Made by a program: the position numbers and the translations under genes. A stretch of 8,347 bases of DNA from Anaerolinea thermophila. Lineage in GTDB: Bacteria; Chloroflexota; Anaerolineae; Anaerolineales; Villigracilaceae. Shown in pieces: positions 1-5,662 of the stretch. The DNA is taken from contig DYLB01000087.1 in assembly GCA_020722305.1 (NCBI GenBank), positions 1-8,347 of the forward strand, in the 5' to 3' direction. The notes beneath the pieces are model-generated. The model had not been told where the DNA came from, made no database searches, and saw nothing but the letters and a program-made list of their open reading frames with translations. Within the stretch, counting starts at the first letter, position 1; each line of letters begins with the position of its first letter.

Positions 1-7
1 CAGAATT

Positions 8-34
8 CCTTGGTGTACTTCGTGTCCTTTGTGG
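8..34. repeat. Degenerate 9-nt-period intergenic repeat
   Basis: Three consecutive 9-mers, CCTTGGTGT, ACTTCGTGT and CCTTTGTGG, share the pattern nnCTTnGTGk. The tract could be read as coding, since a TTG at position 10 is in frame with the gene downstream. However, its regular periodicity and the better ATG at 91 make it an intergenic repeat. I recall similar ACAAAGGACACGAAG-type phrases scattered through many environmental bacterial genomes, but that is memory, not a search. Function unknown. Confidence 0.5.
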
Positions 35-75
35 ATAAAGACCTTTTTGCAGTGGACTCATTTTTAAGCCCGAAG

Positions 76-84
76 TGTTACACT
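76..84 (+). promoter_or_regulatory. Candidate extended -10 for a leaderless start
   Basis: TG-T-TACACT (positions 76-84) resembles an extended -10 element; the hexamer TACACT fits the TAnnnT pattern. It ends six bases before the ATG at 91, so transcription would begin at or next to the start codon. No Shine-Dalgarno sequence precedes this ATG, which fits a leaderless mRNA. No good -35 is present at normal spacing. This is a pattern match only. Confidence 0.33.
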
Positions 85-90
85 GTCCAC

Positions 91-1317
91 ATGTCCAAAC
101 GCAAACTTCTTACCGGTCTGGCCGGGTTCGCCGTCCTGGCCCTGCTCGTTTACCAAATCCCCTCCGTCAAAACCCGCGTGGATTGGCGGATAGATATCGC
201 CAGAACCTACCTGCGCGGCGTGGTCCAGCCCGCCGGGCCGCTGCCAACGGCGCGAGCGGTCACTTCCGGGCCGCTGAGTCCCACTTTAACGGCCACCCGG
301 CCCCCCGGTCCCGAAGCGCAGCCGAGCGCAGCGCCCACCGCCGCCTCCACGCCCACGCCGCTCCCCCTGCCCGCCTCCGTCTCCCTCGAAGCGCCCGCCT
401 ACGAGCTGCAAAGCATCAACAACTGCGGCCCGGCCACCCTGACGATGGCCCTGCGCTATTACGGCTGGGCCGGGGGCCAGTCGGACATCTCGGACGTGAT
501 CAAGCCCATCCCCGAGGACCGCAACGTCAACCCCGAAGAGATGGCTTACTGGGTGCGCAACTTCGCCGGCTGGCTGCGGGCCGAGTACCGCGTCAACGGC
601 GACCTGGCCCTGCTCAAGCGTCTGCTGGCGGCCGGCTTCCCGGTCATCATCGAGGAGGTCTTCACCTTCGACGACCCCTTCTGGCCCAACGACGACCTGT
701 GGGCCGCCCACTACCTGCTGCTCACCGGCTACGACGACGCCTCCCGCACCTTCACCGTGCAGGATTCGTTCCACGGGGCGAACCTGCCCCTCTCCTACGA
801 AAAACTGGATGCCAACTGGGAACCGTTCAACCGGGTCTATATGCTGATCTACCTGCCCGAACAGGAATCCCGGCTGCGGGAGCTCCTCGGAGCGGACTGG
901 GACCCGGGCCAAAACCGTCAGAACGCGCTGGCCGCTTCCGAAGCCGCGACCGCCTCGCATCCCGATAACGCTTTCGCCTGGTTCAACCTGGGGACGAACC
1001 TGGTGGCCCTGGAGCGGTACACCGAGGCTGCGGAGGCGTATGATTCCGCCCGCCAGATCGGGCTGCCGCAGCGCATGTTGCGTTACCAGTTCGGGCCGTT
1101 CCTGGCTTACTTCCACGCCTTCCGCACCGAAGACCTGCTCACCCTGGCCGAATACGCTTTGCAGCGCACACCGAACTCCGAAGAGGCTCTGCTCTGGAAA
1201 GGCTGGGGACTGTACCGACAGGGCGATACCAACGGAGCCATCCAGCTCTGGCAAAAGGCGCTGGAGGAACGCCCCGGCTATCCCGATGCCCAATACGCCC
1301 TGGATTTCGTGCGCTGA
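91..1317 (+). CDS. Membrane-anchored C39-like cysteine peptidase with TPR repeats
   Basis: A 408-residue protein. Residues 5-23 form one hydrophobic segment after a basic start (MSKRK), so it is probably anchored in the membrane with the rest outside. A Thr/Pro/Ala-rich linker (about 50-95) leads to a papain-like C39-type domain (about 103-255). That domain shows Q107, the NNCGP motif with likely nucleophile C112, H207 in AAHYLLLTGYD and D225 in VQDS, so a complete catalytic set appears present. The C-terminus holds at least two TPR-like units (about 293-327 and 363-397). Known C39 domains often cleave double-glycine leaders inside ABC exporters; this one has no ABC or transporter domain, so its substrate is unknown. 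The start at 91 is preferred over the upstream in-frame TTG at 10 because it places the hydrophobic anchor at the N-terminus and excludes a repeat tract. A non-peptidase C39-like binding protein is possible. Confidence 0.85.
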   Translation: MSKRKLLTGLAGFAVLALLVYQIPSVKTRVDWRIDIARTYLRGVVQPAGPLPTARAVTSGPLSPTLTATRPPGPEAQPSAAPTAASTPTPLPLPASVSLEAPAYELQSINNCGPATLTMALRYYGWAGGQSDISDVIKPIPEDRNVNPEEMAYWVRNFAGWLRAEYRVNGDLALLKRLLAAGFPVIIEEVFTFDDPFWPNDDLWAAHYLLLTGYDDASRTFTVQDSFHGANLPLSYEKLDANWEPFNRVYMLIYLPEQESRLRELLGADWDPGQNRQNALAASEAATASHPDNAFAWFNLGTNLVALERYTEAAEAYDSARQIGLPQRMLRYQFGPFLAYFHAFRTEDLLTLAEYALQRTPNSEEALLWKGWGLYRQGDTNGAIQLWQKALEERPGYPDAQYALDFVR

Positions 1318-1320
1318 GTT

Positions 1321-1357
1321 TCACCTATCAGATTTGTAAGGTTGGACAAATGGGTGA
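1321..1357. repeat. Nested inverted repeat between two + strand genes
   Basis: An outer stem pairs TCACCT (1321-1326) with GGGTGA (1352-1357), including one G-T pair. An inner perfect stem pairs ATTTGT (1332-1337) with ACAAAT (1346-1351) around an 8-base loop, leaving a five-base bulge on the left side. It begins three bases after the preceding stop codon and is followed by TTAATCTAT, so it could be a weak terminator. It also straddles the candidate -35 of the next gene, so a protein-binding operator is an alternative. The sequence alone does not decide. Confidence 0.4.
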
Positions 1358-1369
1358 TTAATCTATACG
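1342..1369 (+). promoter_or_regulatory. Candidate sigma-70 promoter for the SUMF1-type lipoprotein gene
   Basis: TTGGAC (1342-1347) and TATACG (1364-1369) are separated by 16 bases. Both boxes are imperfect. The position suits an mRNA starting near 1376 with about 40 bases of leader before the ATG at 1418. The -35 lies in the loop of a local palindrome. Confidence 0.4.
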
Positions 1370-1417
1370 TACCTGTCTAGTAAACTAAGGGCAACGATCA
1401 TCCACGGAGGAACAAAG

Positions 1418-2347
1418 ATGAAAAAATTAATACCCTTCTTATTTGTGGTTGCCCTGGCCTTGCAGGCCTGCGGGACAGGAAATGCTGCCCCGACTGCCAT
1501 CAACCTGCCGACAGCCGTGCCGACTGTCGCAGTTGCCAACGCCACCGCCAAGCCCTCCAACCAGGAATTCGACCCTGGCGAGGAACGGGTTGCAGAAATA
1601 GACGGGATGCCGCAGGTTTACATCCCGGCCGGCAGCTTCCGCATGGGAGGCGTGGACTCCAAAGCCCAGCCGGATGAAGGCCCCGACCACAACGTGACCA
1701 TGAAAGCTTTCTGGATGGACCGGGTCGAGGTGACCAACGGCATGTACAAGCTGTGCGTCAATGCTGGCGTCTGTGAGCCGCCGCGCACCTTCCAGTCGGC
1801 CACCCACGCGGATTACTTCTCCAACGCCGCCTACGACAACTACCCGGTGGTCAACGTGGGCTGGGGCGATGCCAAGACCTACTGCGAGTGGGCCGGCCGC
1901 CGCCTGCCGACCGAGGCTGAATGGGAATACGCCGCTCGCGGCAGCGATTACCGCACTTGGCCCTGGGGCGAAGAGCGTCCGGATTCATCCCGCGCCAATT
2001 ACAACTTCCTGGTGGCCGACACCTCCCCGGTGGGCCAGTACCCATCGGGGGCCAGTCCCTTCGGCGTGCTGGATATGTCTGGCAACGTTTGGGAGTGGGT
2101 GGCTGACTATTACGATCCCGGTTACTACGCCGTGGCCGGCGGGACGAATCCGCCCGGACCGCAGAAGGCCAAGAACGGCTTCCGACGCGTGATCCGCGGC
2201 GGCTCGTGGAAGGACGGCGAGTTCGACATCCGCTTGGCCAACCGCGGCTTCGCCGAAGGCCCGGATTTCGAGGCCTCGACCGGCTCGGATGCCTACCTGG
2301 GCGAATCCGGCAACCACATTGGCTTCCGCTGCGTAACAGACAACTAA
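1418..2347 (+). CDS. Lipoprotein with SUMF1/FGE-like domain, probably non-catalytic
   Basis: A 309-residue protein with a lipoprotein signal: MKK, a hydrophobic core, and lipobox LQAC with C18 as the lipidated residue. A Thr/Ala/Pro-rich spacer (about 24-55) leads to a formylglycine-generating-enzyme-like (SUMF1, C-type-lectin-like) domain from about 66 to 306. Hallmarks are VYIPAGSFRMG (67-77), EVTNGMY (104-110), RLPTEAEWEYAARG (162-175), GNVWEW (222-227), RGGSW (260-264) and GFRC (302-305). True FGE uses two cysteines shortly after the RGGS motif; here residues 264-300 contain none, so sulfatase activation is unlikely. Many bacterial SUMF1-domain proteins instead serve as binding or structural modules. 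No sulfatase lies in the window. The start is well supported by GGAGG (1406-1410), seven bases before the ATG. A terminator follows 21 bases after the stop. The substrate is unknown. Confidence 0.88.
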   Translation: MKKLIPFLFVVALALQACGTGNAAPTAINLPTAVPTVAVANATAKPSNQEFDPGEERVAEIDGMPQVYIPAGSFRMGGVDSKAQPDEGPDHNVTMKAFWMDRVEVTNGMYKLCVNAGVCEPPRTFQSATHADYFSNAAYDNYPVVNVGWGDAKTYCEWAGRRLPTEAEWEYAARGSDYRTWPWGEERPDSSRANYNFLVADTSPVGQYPSGASPFGVLDMSGNVWEWVADYYDPGYYAVAGGTNPPGPQKAKNGFRRVIRGGSWKDGEFDIRLANRGFAEGPDFEASTGSDAYLGESGNHIGFRCVTDN

Positions 2348-2368
2348 ACCGTTTTCTCCTTTGACGTG

Positions 2369-2400
2369 AGAAGCCCCGACTCAATCGGGGCTTCTTCGTT
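2369..2400 (+). terminator. Intrinsic terminator after the SUMF1-type gene
   Basis: GAAGCCCCGA (2370-2379) pairs perfectly with TCGGGGCTTC (2385-2394) around the five-base loop CTCAA. One further A-T pair (2369/2395) extends the stem. TTCGTT follows, a modest T-rich tail. The position just after the stop codon, and before a new promoter, fits termination. Confidence 0.8.
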
Positions 2401-2436
2401 ACACGGTCACCTTTTCGATTTGCAAATCGCGCCGTG

Positions 2437-2465
2437 TTGACGCTCACGTTTTCTTGTGGTATTAT
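2437..2465 (+). promoter_or_regulatory. Sigma-70 promoter of the metK riboswitch transcript
   Basis: TTGACG (2437-2442) and TATTAT (2460-2465) are separated by exactly 17 bases. TG at 2457-2458 forms an extended -10 (TGG-TATTAT). Transcription would begin near 2472, about 27 bases before the first paired base of the riboswitch. This is one of the two best promoter matches in the window. Confidence 0.75.
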
Positions 2466-2498
2466 CCGCGCCAATAATCAAAAAAGCCTTTTACGGCA

Positions 2499-2601
2499 CT
2501 CTTATCCAGAGAGGCGGAGGGACCGGCCCTGCGAAGCCTCGGCAACCCCACGAGCGCGTGGAAGGTGCCAATTCCGGCAGGATGTTTCTGGAAGATGAGA
2601 G
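2499..2601 (+). promoter_or_regulatory. SAM-I (S-box) riboswitch aptamer
   Basis: The conserved S-box blocks appear in order: AGAGAGGCGGAGGGACCGGCCC, TGCGAAGCCTCGGCAACC, and GGTGCCAATTCCGGCAG (2564-2580). P1 pairs 2499-2506 with 2594-2601 (eight pairs, one G-T). P2 is closed by GAGGC/GCCTC (2511-2515/2536-2540) with an internal AGGG/CCCT helix. P3 is capped by CCACG/CGTGG (2548-2552/2557-2561). P4 is closed by TTCC/GGAA (2572-2575/2590-2593). Its location directly upstream of the SAM synthetase gene matches the known role of this class: bound S-adenosylmethionine stabilises P1 and lowers expression of the downstream gene. Confidence 0.96.
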
Positions 2602-2657
2602 GGCAGCCGAGCATCGTGCAATTGCCCTTTCGAGTTACCGGAAGGGCAATATCTATT
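2597..2657 (+). terminator. Riboswitch expression platform: antiterminator/terminator switch
   Basis: The terminator hairpin pairs 2621-2632 with 2639-2650 (12 pairs, one G-T, six-base loop). The 3' strand of riboswitch P1 and the bases after it (2597-2605, GAGAGGGCA) can instead pair over nine positions with 2623-2631 (TGCCCTTTC), which destroys the terminator. P1, antiterminator and terminator are therefore mutually exclusive, the usual S-box OFF-switch logic. The tail after the hairpin (TATCTATT) is only moderately T-rich. The metK ribosome-binding site AGGTG (2663-2667) lies outside the hairpin, so transcriptional control is more likely than direct occlusion of the site. Confidence 0.75.
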
Positions 2658-2674
2658 AAGAAAGGTGAAACTTC

Positions 2675-3904
2675 ATGAGTACTACTTTTATGACCTCCCC
2701 CAAACTGGTCTTCACGTCCGAGTCGGTGACCGAGGGTCATCCCGACAAAATGTGCGACCAGATCAGCGATGCCGTACTCGACGCCTGCCTGGAGCAGGAC
2801 CCCTATTCCCGCGTCGCCTGCGAGACGGCCACCAAGACCGGCTACGTGATGCTCATGGGCGAAATCACTACCAAAGCCTTCGTCAACTTCGACGAACTCG
2901 TCCGCAAGATCGTCACCGGCATCGGCTATGACCGGGCCAAGAAAGGCTTCGACGGAAACACCTGCGGCGTCCTTTCGGCAATCGCCAGCCAGAGTCCCGA
3001 TATCGCCATGGGGGTGAACCATGCTCTCGAGGAGAAATCCGGCGAGATGACCGAAACCGAGATCGAAACCATCGGCGCCGGCGACCAGGGCATGATGTTC
3101 GGCTTTGCCTGCAACGAAACCCCAACCCTGATGCCGATGCCGATCTACCTGGCCCACAAGCTCACCCGCCGCCTGAGCGAAGTCCGCAAGGACGGCACGC
3201 TCGAATGGCTGCGTCCCGACGGCAAGAGCCAGGTCACGGTCGAATACAGTTACGGCAGACCCAAGCGGATTGATACGGTGCTGATCTCCACCCAGCACGC
3301 CCCCGAAATCTCGCAGGAGGACATCCGGGCCGCCGTCATCGAACACGTCATCATGCCCGTGCTGCCTGCCGACATGGTGGACGAGGACCTGAAGATCTAC
3401 GTCAACCCGACCGGGCGCTTCGTCATCGGCGGGCCGATGGGCGACGCCGGGGTGACGGGCCGCAAGATCATCGTTGACACCTACGGCGGCATGGGGCGTC
3501 ACGGCGGCGGCGCGTTCTCGGGCAAAGACCCGACGAAGGTGGACCGTTCGGCGGCTTACGCGGCCCGCTGGGTGGCCAAGAACGTGGTCGCGGCCGGGCT
3601 GGCCGACCGCTGCGAGATCCAGGTGGCGTATGCCATCGGCGTAGCCCGCCCGCTCTCGGTCAACGTGGAGACGTTCGGCACCGGCAAAATCCCCGACGAG
3701 CAGATCGTCGAACTGATCAACCAGCACTTCGACCTGCGCCCCGGCGCGATCATCCGCGACCTAGACCTGCGCAAGCCGATCTATCAGAAGACGGCCGCCT
3801 ACGGCCACTTCGGCCGCGACGACATCGAGTTCACCTGGGAACGCACGGACAAGGCCGAACTCTTGAAAGAAGCTGCCGGGCTGGTGGTCGAGGGGCAAAA
3901 GTAA
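2675..3904 (+). CDS. metK: S-adenosylmethionine synthetase (methionine adenosyltransferase)
   Basis: Makes S-adenosylmethionine from ATP and methionine, hydrolysing the triphosphate released; a cytosolic oligomeric enzyme. The 409 residues are close to the usual bacterial length. Motifs in order: TEGHPDK (19-25) with catalytic H22, the ATP/methionine-binding GAGDQG (134-139), and the glycine-rich GGGAFSGKDPTKVDRS (277-292). The C-terminal YGHFGRDDIEFTWE is also typical. All expected domains are present and no frameshift is seen. The start at 2675 has AAAGGTG (2661-2667) seven bases upstream; the ATG at codon 6 has no comparable site. The gene stands alone behind its own promoter and S-box riboswitch, so high SAM should shut it off. 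It is followed by a strong hairpin at 3996-4030. Confidence 0.98.
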   Translation: MSTTFMTSPKLVFTSESVTEGHPDKMCDQISDAVLDACLEQDPYSRVACETATKTGYVMLMGEITTKAFVNFDELVRKIVTGIGYDRAKKGFDGNTCGVLSAIASQSPDIAMGVNHALEEKSGEMTETEIETIGAGDQGMMFGFACNETPTLMPMPIYLAHKLTRRLSEVRKDGTLEWLRPDGKSQVTVEYSYGRPKRIDTVLISTQHAPEISQEDIRAAVIEHVIMPVLPADMVDEDLKIYVNPTGRFVIGGPMGDAGVTGRKIIVDTYGGMGRHGGGAFSGKDPTKVDRSAAYAARWVAKNVVAAGLADRCEIQVAYAIGVARPLSVNVETFGTGKIPDEQIVELINQHFDLRPGAIIRDLDLRKPIYQKTAAYGHFGRDDIEFTWERTDKAELLKEAAGLVVEGQK

Positions 3905-3917
3905 GAAGGAAAAAGTC

Positions 3918-3990
3918 GCCAGGAAAAGACCTCGGAAGTTTCCCGGAAAACCTCCTGGCCACATAGACTCCGAAAAATTTCCGAAGTCTG
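3918..3990. repeat. Small inverted repeats in the metK 3' intergenic region
   Basis: GCCAGGA (3918-3924) and TCCTGGC (3953-3959) form a seven-base inverted repeat with a 28-base loop. AGACTCCG (3965-3972) and CCGAAGTCT (3981-3989) form an imperfect hairpin with two mismatches. The words AGACTCCG and CCGAAGTC occur again near 8163-8188. These could be remains of a small dispersed intergenic repeat; no coding potential is seen. Confidence 0.4.
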
Positions 3991-3995
3991 TGACA

Positions 3996-4030
3996 AAATA
4001 AGCGCCTCTGAAGTTCAGGGGCGCTTATTT
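3996..4030. terminator. Bidirectional terminator between metK and cbiO
   Basis: Positions 3996-4011 pair with 4015-4030: 16 pairs including one G-T, with a three-base loop. The stem has A-rich sequence on its left foot and TTATTT on its right foot, so it reads as a hairpin plus U-rich tail on both strands. It lies between convergent genes, metK ending at 3904 and the leftward cbiO ending at 4062, and can terminate both. Confidence 0.85.
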
Positions 4031-4061
4031 GCATTAACGGGTACGCAACACGGAACACGCA

Positions 4062-4823
4062 CTATTCAGGCTTTTCCAATCCGTGCGCTTCGAGCAACTC
4101 CCCATTGGCCAACAGCTCTGCCGTCAACCCGTCGGCCACGATTTGCCCCTCGTCCATGATGACCATGCGCGGGAAGAGTTCGCGCACCATCAGCAGGTCG
4201 TGGGTCGAGACCAGCATGGTAATCGGCAGGTCACGCAGCAGGTTGATCAACGAACGCCGGGCGCGCGGGTCGAGGCCGGCCGAGGGTTCGTCCAGCGCCA
4301 GGATTTGTGGACGCATCGAAAGCACGGTGGCGATGGCGATGCGCTTCTTCTGCCCCACGCTCAGGTGGTGTGACAGCCTGTCCCCGAACCCGCCCATCCC
4401 AACCGACTCGAGGGCCTCGTCCACCCGGCGGCGAACTTCGTCTTCGGGCAGGCCCATGTGCAACGGGCCGAAGGCCACGTCCTCGAAAACCGTCGGGGAG
4501 AACAACTGGTCGTCCGGGTTCTGGAAGACCAGCCCGACCAGGGCGCGCACCAGGGGCAGATTCGGCTCATTTAGCGGCAGGCCGGCCACGGTGAGTCCGC
4601 CCCGCCCGGTCAGGATGCCGTTCAGGTGCAGCATCAGGGTGGATTTCCCGGCCCCGTTCGGCCCGACCAGGGCCACCTTATCCCCCTCGCACAGGTTCAG
4701 GTTGACGCCGCGCAGGGCCACGTGCCCGTCCGGGTAGGCAAAGTGCAAATCCGTTACCTGGAGCACGTCGCCTTCGCACTCCGGCATCTTGAAATCGAAA
4801 GCAGGTTGGTGTTCGACAGGCAT
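4062..4823 (-). CDS. cbiO: ECF transporter ATPase for cobalt/nickel uptake (CbiO/EcfA)
   Basis: The 253-residue ATP-binding subunit that powers the transporter from the cytoplasmic face. ABC motifs in order: Walker A GPNGAGKST (54-62), Q-loop Q101 in FQNPDDQLF (typical of the CbiO/EcfA group), signature LSVGQ (154-158), Walker B ILALDEP (174-180), D-loop SAGLD (181-185) and H-loop H208 in STHD. The signature has Val where Gly is usual (LSGGQ). The start at 4823 is chosen because its ATG overlaps the cbiQ stop (TGATG), a classic coupled arrangement; an in-frame ATG at 4835 is the alternative. The same frame stays open further upstream to 5492, but that part lies over cbiQ and is spurious. It is the last gene of the operon, before the terminator at 3996-4030. 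Only one ATPase is encoded, as in dedicated Co/Ni systems. Confidence 0.95.
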   Translation of the reverse strand: MPVEHQPAFDFKMPECEGDVLQVTDLHFAYPDGHVALRGVNLNLCEGDKVALVGPNGAGKSTLMLHLNGILTGRGGLTVAGLPLNEPNLPLVRALVGLVFQNPDDQLFSPTVFEDVAFGPLHMGLPEDEVRRRVDEALESVGMGGFGDRLSHHLSVGQKKRIAIATVLSMRPQILALDEPSAGLDPRARRSLINLLRDLPITMLVSTHDLLMVRELFPRMVIMDEGQIVADGLTAELLANGELLEAHGLEKPE

Positions 4824-5617
4824 CAGCGGATCCATCCAACAAGCTGGGTAAGTAAAAGGGACGCGAGCGCCAGCCCCAGTGCCAGCCAATCGCGGCGGGA
4901 CATGGCGTGCGGGTTGAGCGTGCGCAGGTGACCGGTGTAGCCGCGCGCCAGCATGGCGTTGTAGATGCGGTCGGAGCGTTCGTAACTGCGCAGGAAGAGT
5001 TGACCGGCCATGCTGCCCGTCACCCCGGCGCGCCACAGCACGTTCCGCCCGGACCTTTGGCCTGGCGCGGCTGCCGAACGCGCTTGCCTGGCCCTGAGCA
5101 GACGGTAGGCCTCGTCGGTCAGCACGAACAGGTAACGGTAGAGAAACGCGACGATAGTGGTCAGTGAGCGCGGCAGGCGCAGGTGTTCGAGAGCGTGGAT
5201 CAGATCGGGGAACTGGGTGGTGGCGACCAGCAGGATCGCCATCTGCACCGAAAGCCACGAACGGGCCAGGATGCTGAAGAAACGCACCAGGCCGAAATCG
5301 GTCGGGACGAGGCTCAGGCCGAGGACATGCCATTCGGCCAGCGGCTGGCCGAGCGGCGAGAAGACGGCGCTGACCGCCGCAAGGGCGAACGGCAGGGCTA
5401 TGAATGAACGCTTGAAGGTGTATCCCAACCCGAGCCGCGACTGGTCGTTGGCCAGCAGCAACACCAGCCAGGCGACGAGGAAAGCCAGCCACGCCCCGTC
5501 TGGCAGCAGCGCGTTGGACAGGATGAAGGCCACCGTCACGACCACCTTGACGCGCGGGTCGAGGCGATGGACGAGGCTTTCATGGGCGTGGTAGCGGTCG
5601 AAGGCGTGGACGTGCAT
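4823..5617 (-). CDS. cbiQ: ECF transporter transmembrane coupling protein (CbiQ/EcfT)
   Basis: The 264-residue integral membrane subunit linking the ATPase to the substrate-binding CbiM. The N-terminus has the family's DRY...LHRLDPR-like pattern (residues 7-22, here VHRLDPRVK), followed by several hydrophobic segments (about 25-57, 70-90, 105-132, 153-168 and 244-262). Two cytoplasmic Ala-Arg motifs expected to contact the ATPase are visible: RARQARS (175-181) and LARGYTG (223-229). Length matches the family. The start has no clear Shine-Dalgarno sequence; 45 bases separate it from cbiM, and no other ATG, GTG or TTG exists in frame across that gap. The stop overlaps the cbiO start by one base. 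Confidence 0.94.
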   Translation of the reverse strand: MHVHAFDRYHAHESLVHRLDPRVKVVVTVAFILSNALLPDGAWLAFLVAWLVLLLANDQSRLGLGYTFKRSFIALPFALAAVSAVFSPLGQPLAEWHVLGLSLVPTDFGLVRFFSILARSWLSVQMAILLVATTQFPDLIHALEHLRLPRSLTTIVAFLYRYLFVLTDEAYRLLRARQARSAAAPGQRSGRNVLWRAGVTGSMAGQLFLRSYERSDRIYNAMLARGYTGHLRTLNPHAMSRRDWLALGLALASLLLTQLVGWIR

Positions 5618-5662
5618 CGAGTAACGGATCTGGCAACGGGTGATGAAGCGAATAAACGGATG

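Noticed and set aside
10..90. TTG start at 10 giving 27 extra residues on the C39-like protein
   Set aside because: The region is a 9-nt-period repeat, and the ATG at 91 places a basic residue cluster and hydrophobic anchor at the N-terminus.
75..968. Second + strand frame of 297 codons overlapping the C39-like gene
   Set aside because: Arg/Ala/Pro-rich shadow translation, whereas the overlapping frame has catalytic and TPR motifs.
286..1293. Antisense frame of 335 codons opposite the C39-like gene
   Set aside because: Low-complexity Gly/Val/Arg-rich translation with no motif; mirror of a well-supported gene.
2462..3727. Long antisense reading frame (421 codons) opposite metK and its riboswitch
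   Set aside because: It overlays a certain metK gene and the riboswitch, has no recognisable domain, and arises from GC-rich third positions leaving the opposite strand free of stops.
4824..5492. Upstream extension of the cbiO frame by about 220 codons
   Set aside because: It lies over cbiQ in another frame, has no domain, and the ATG at 4823 couples exactly with the cbiQ stop.
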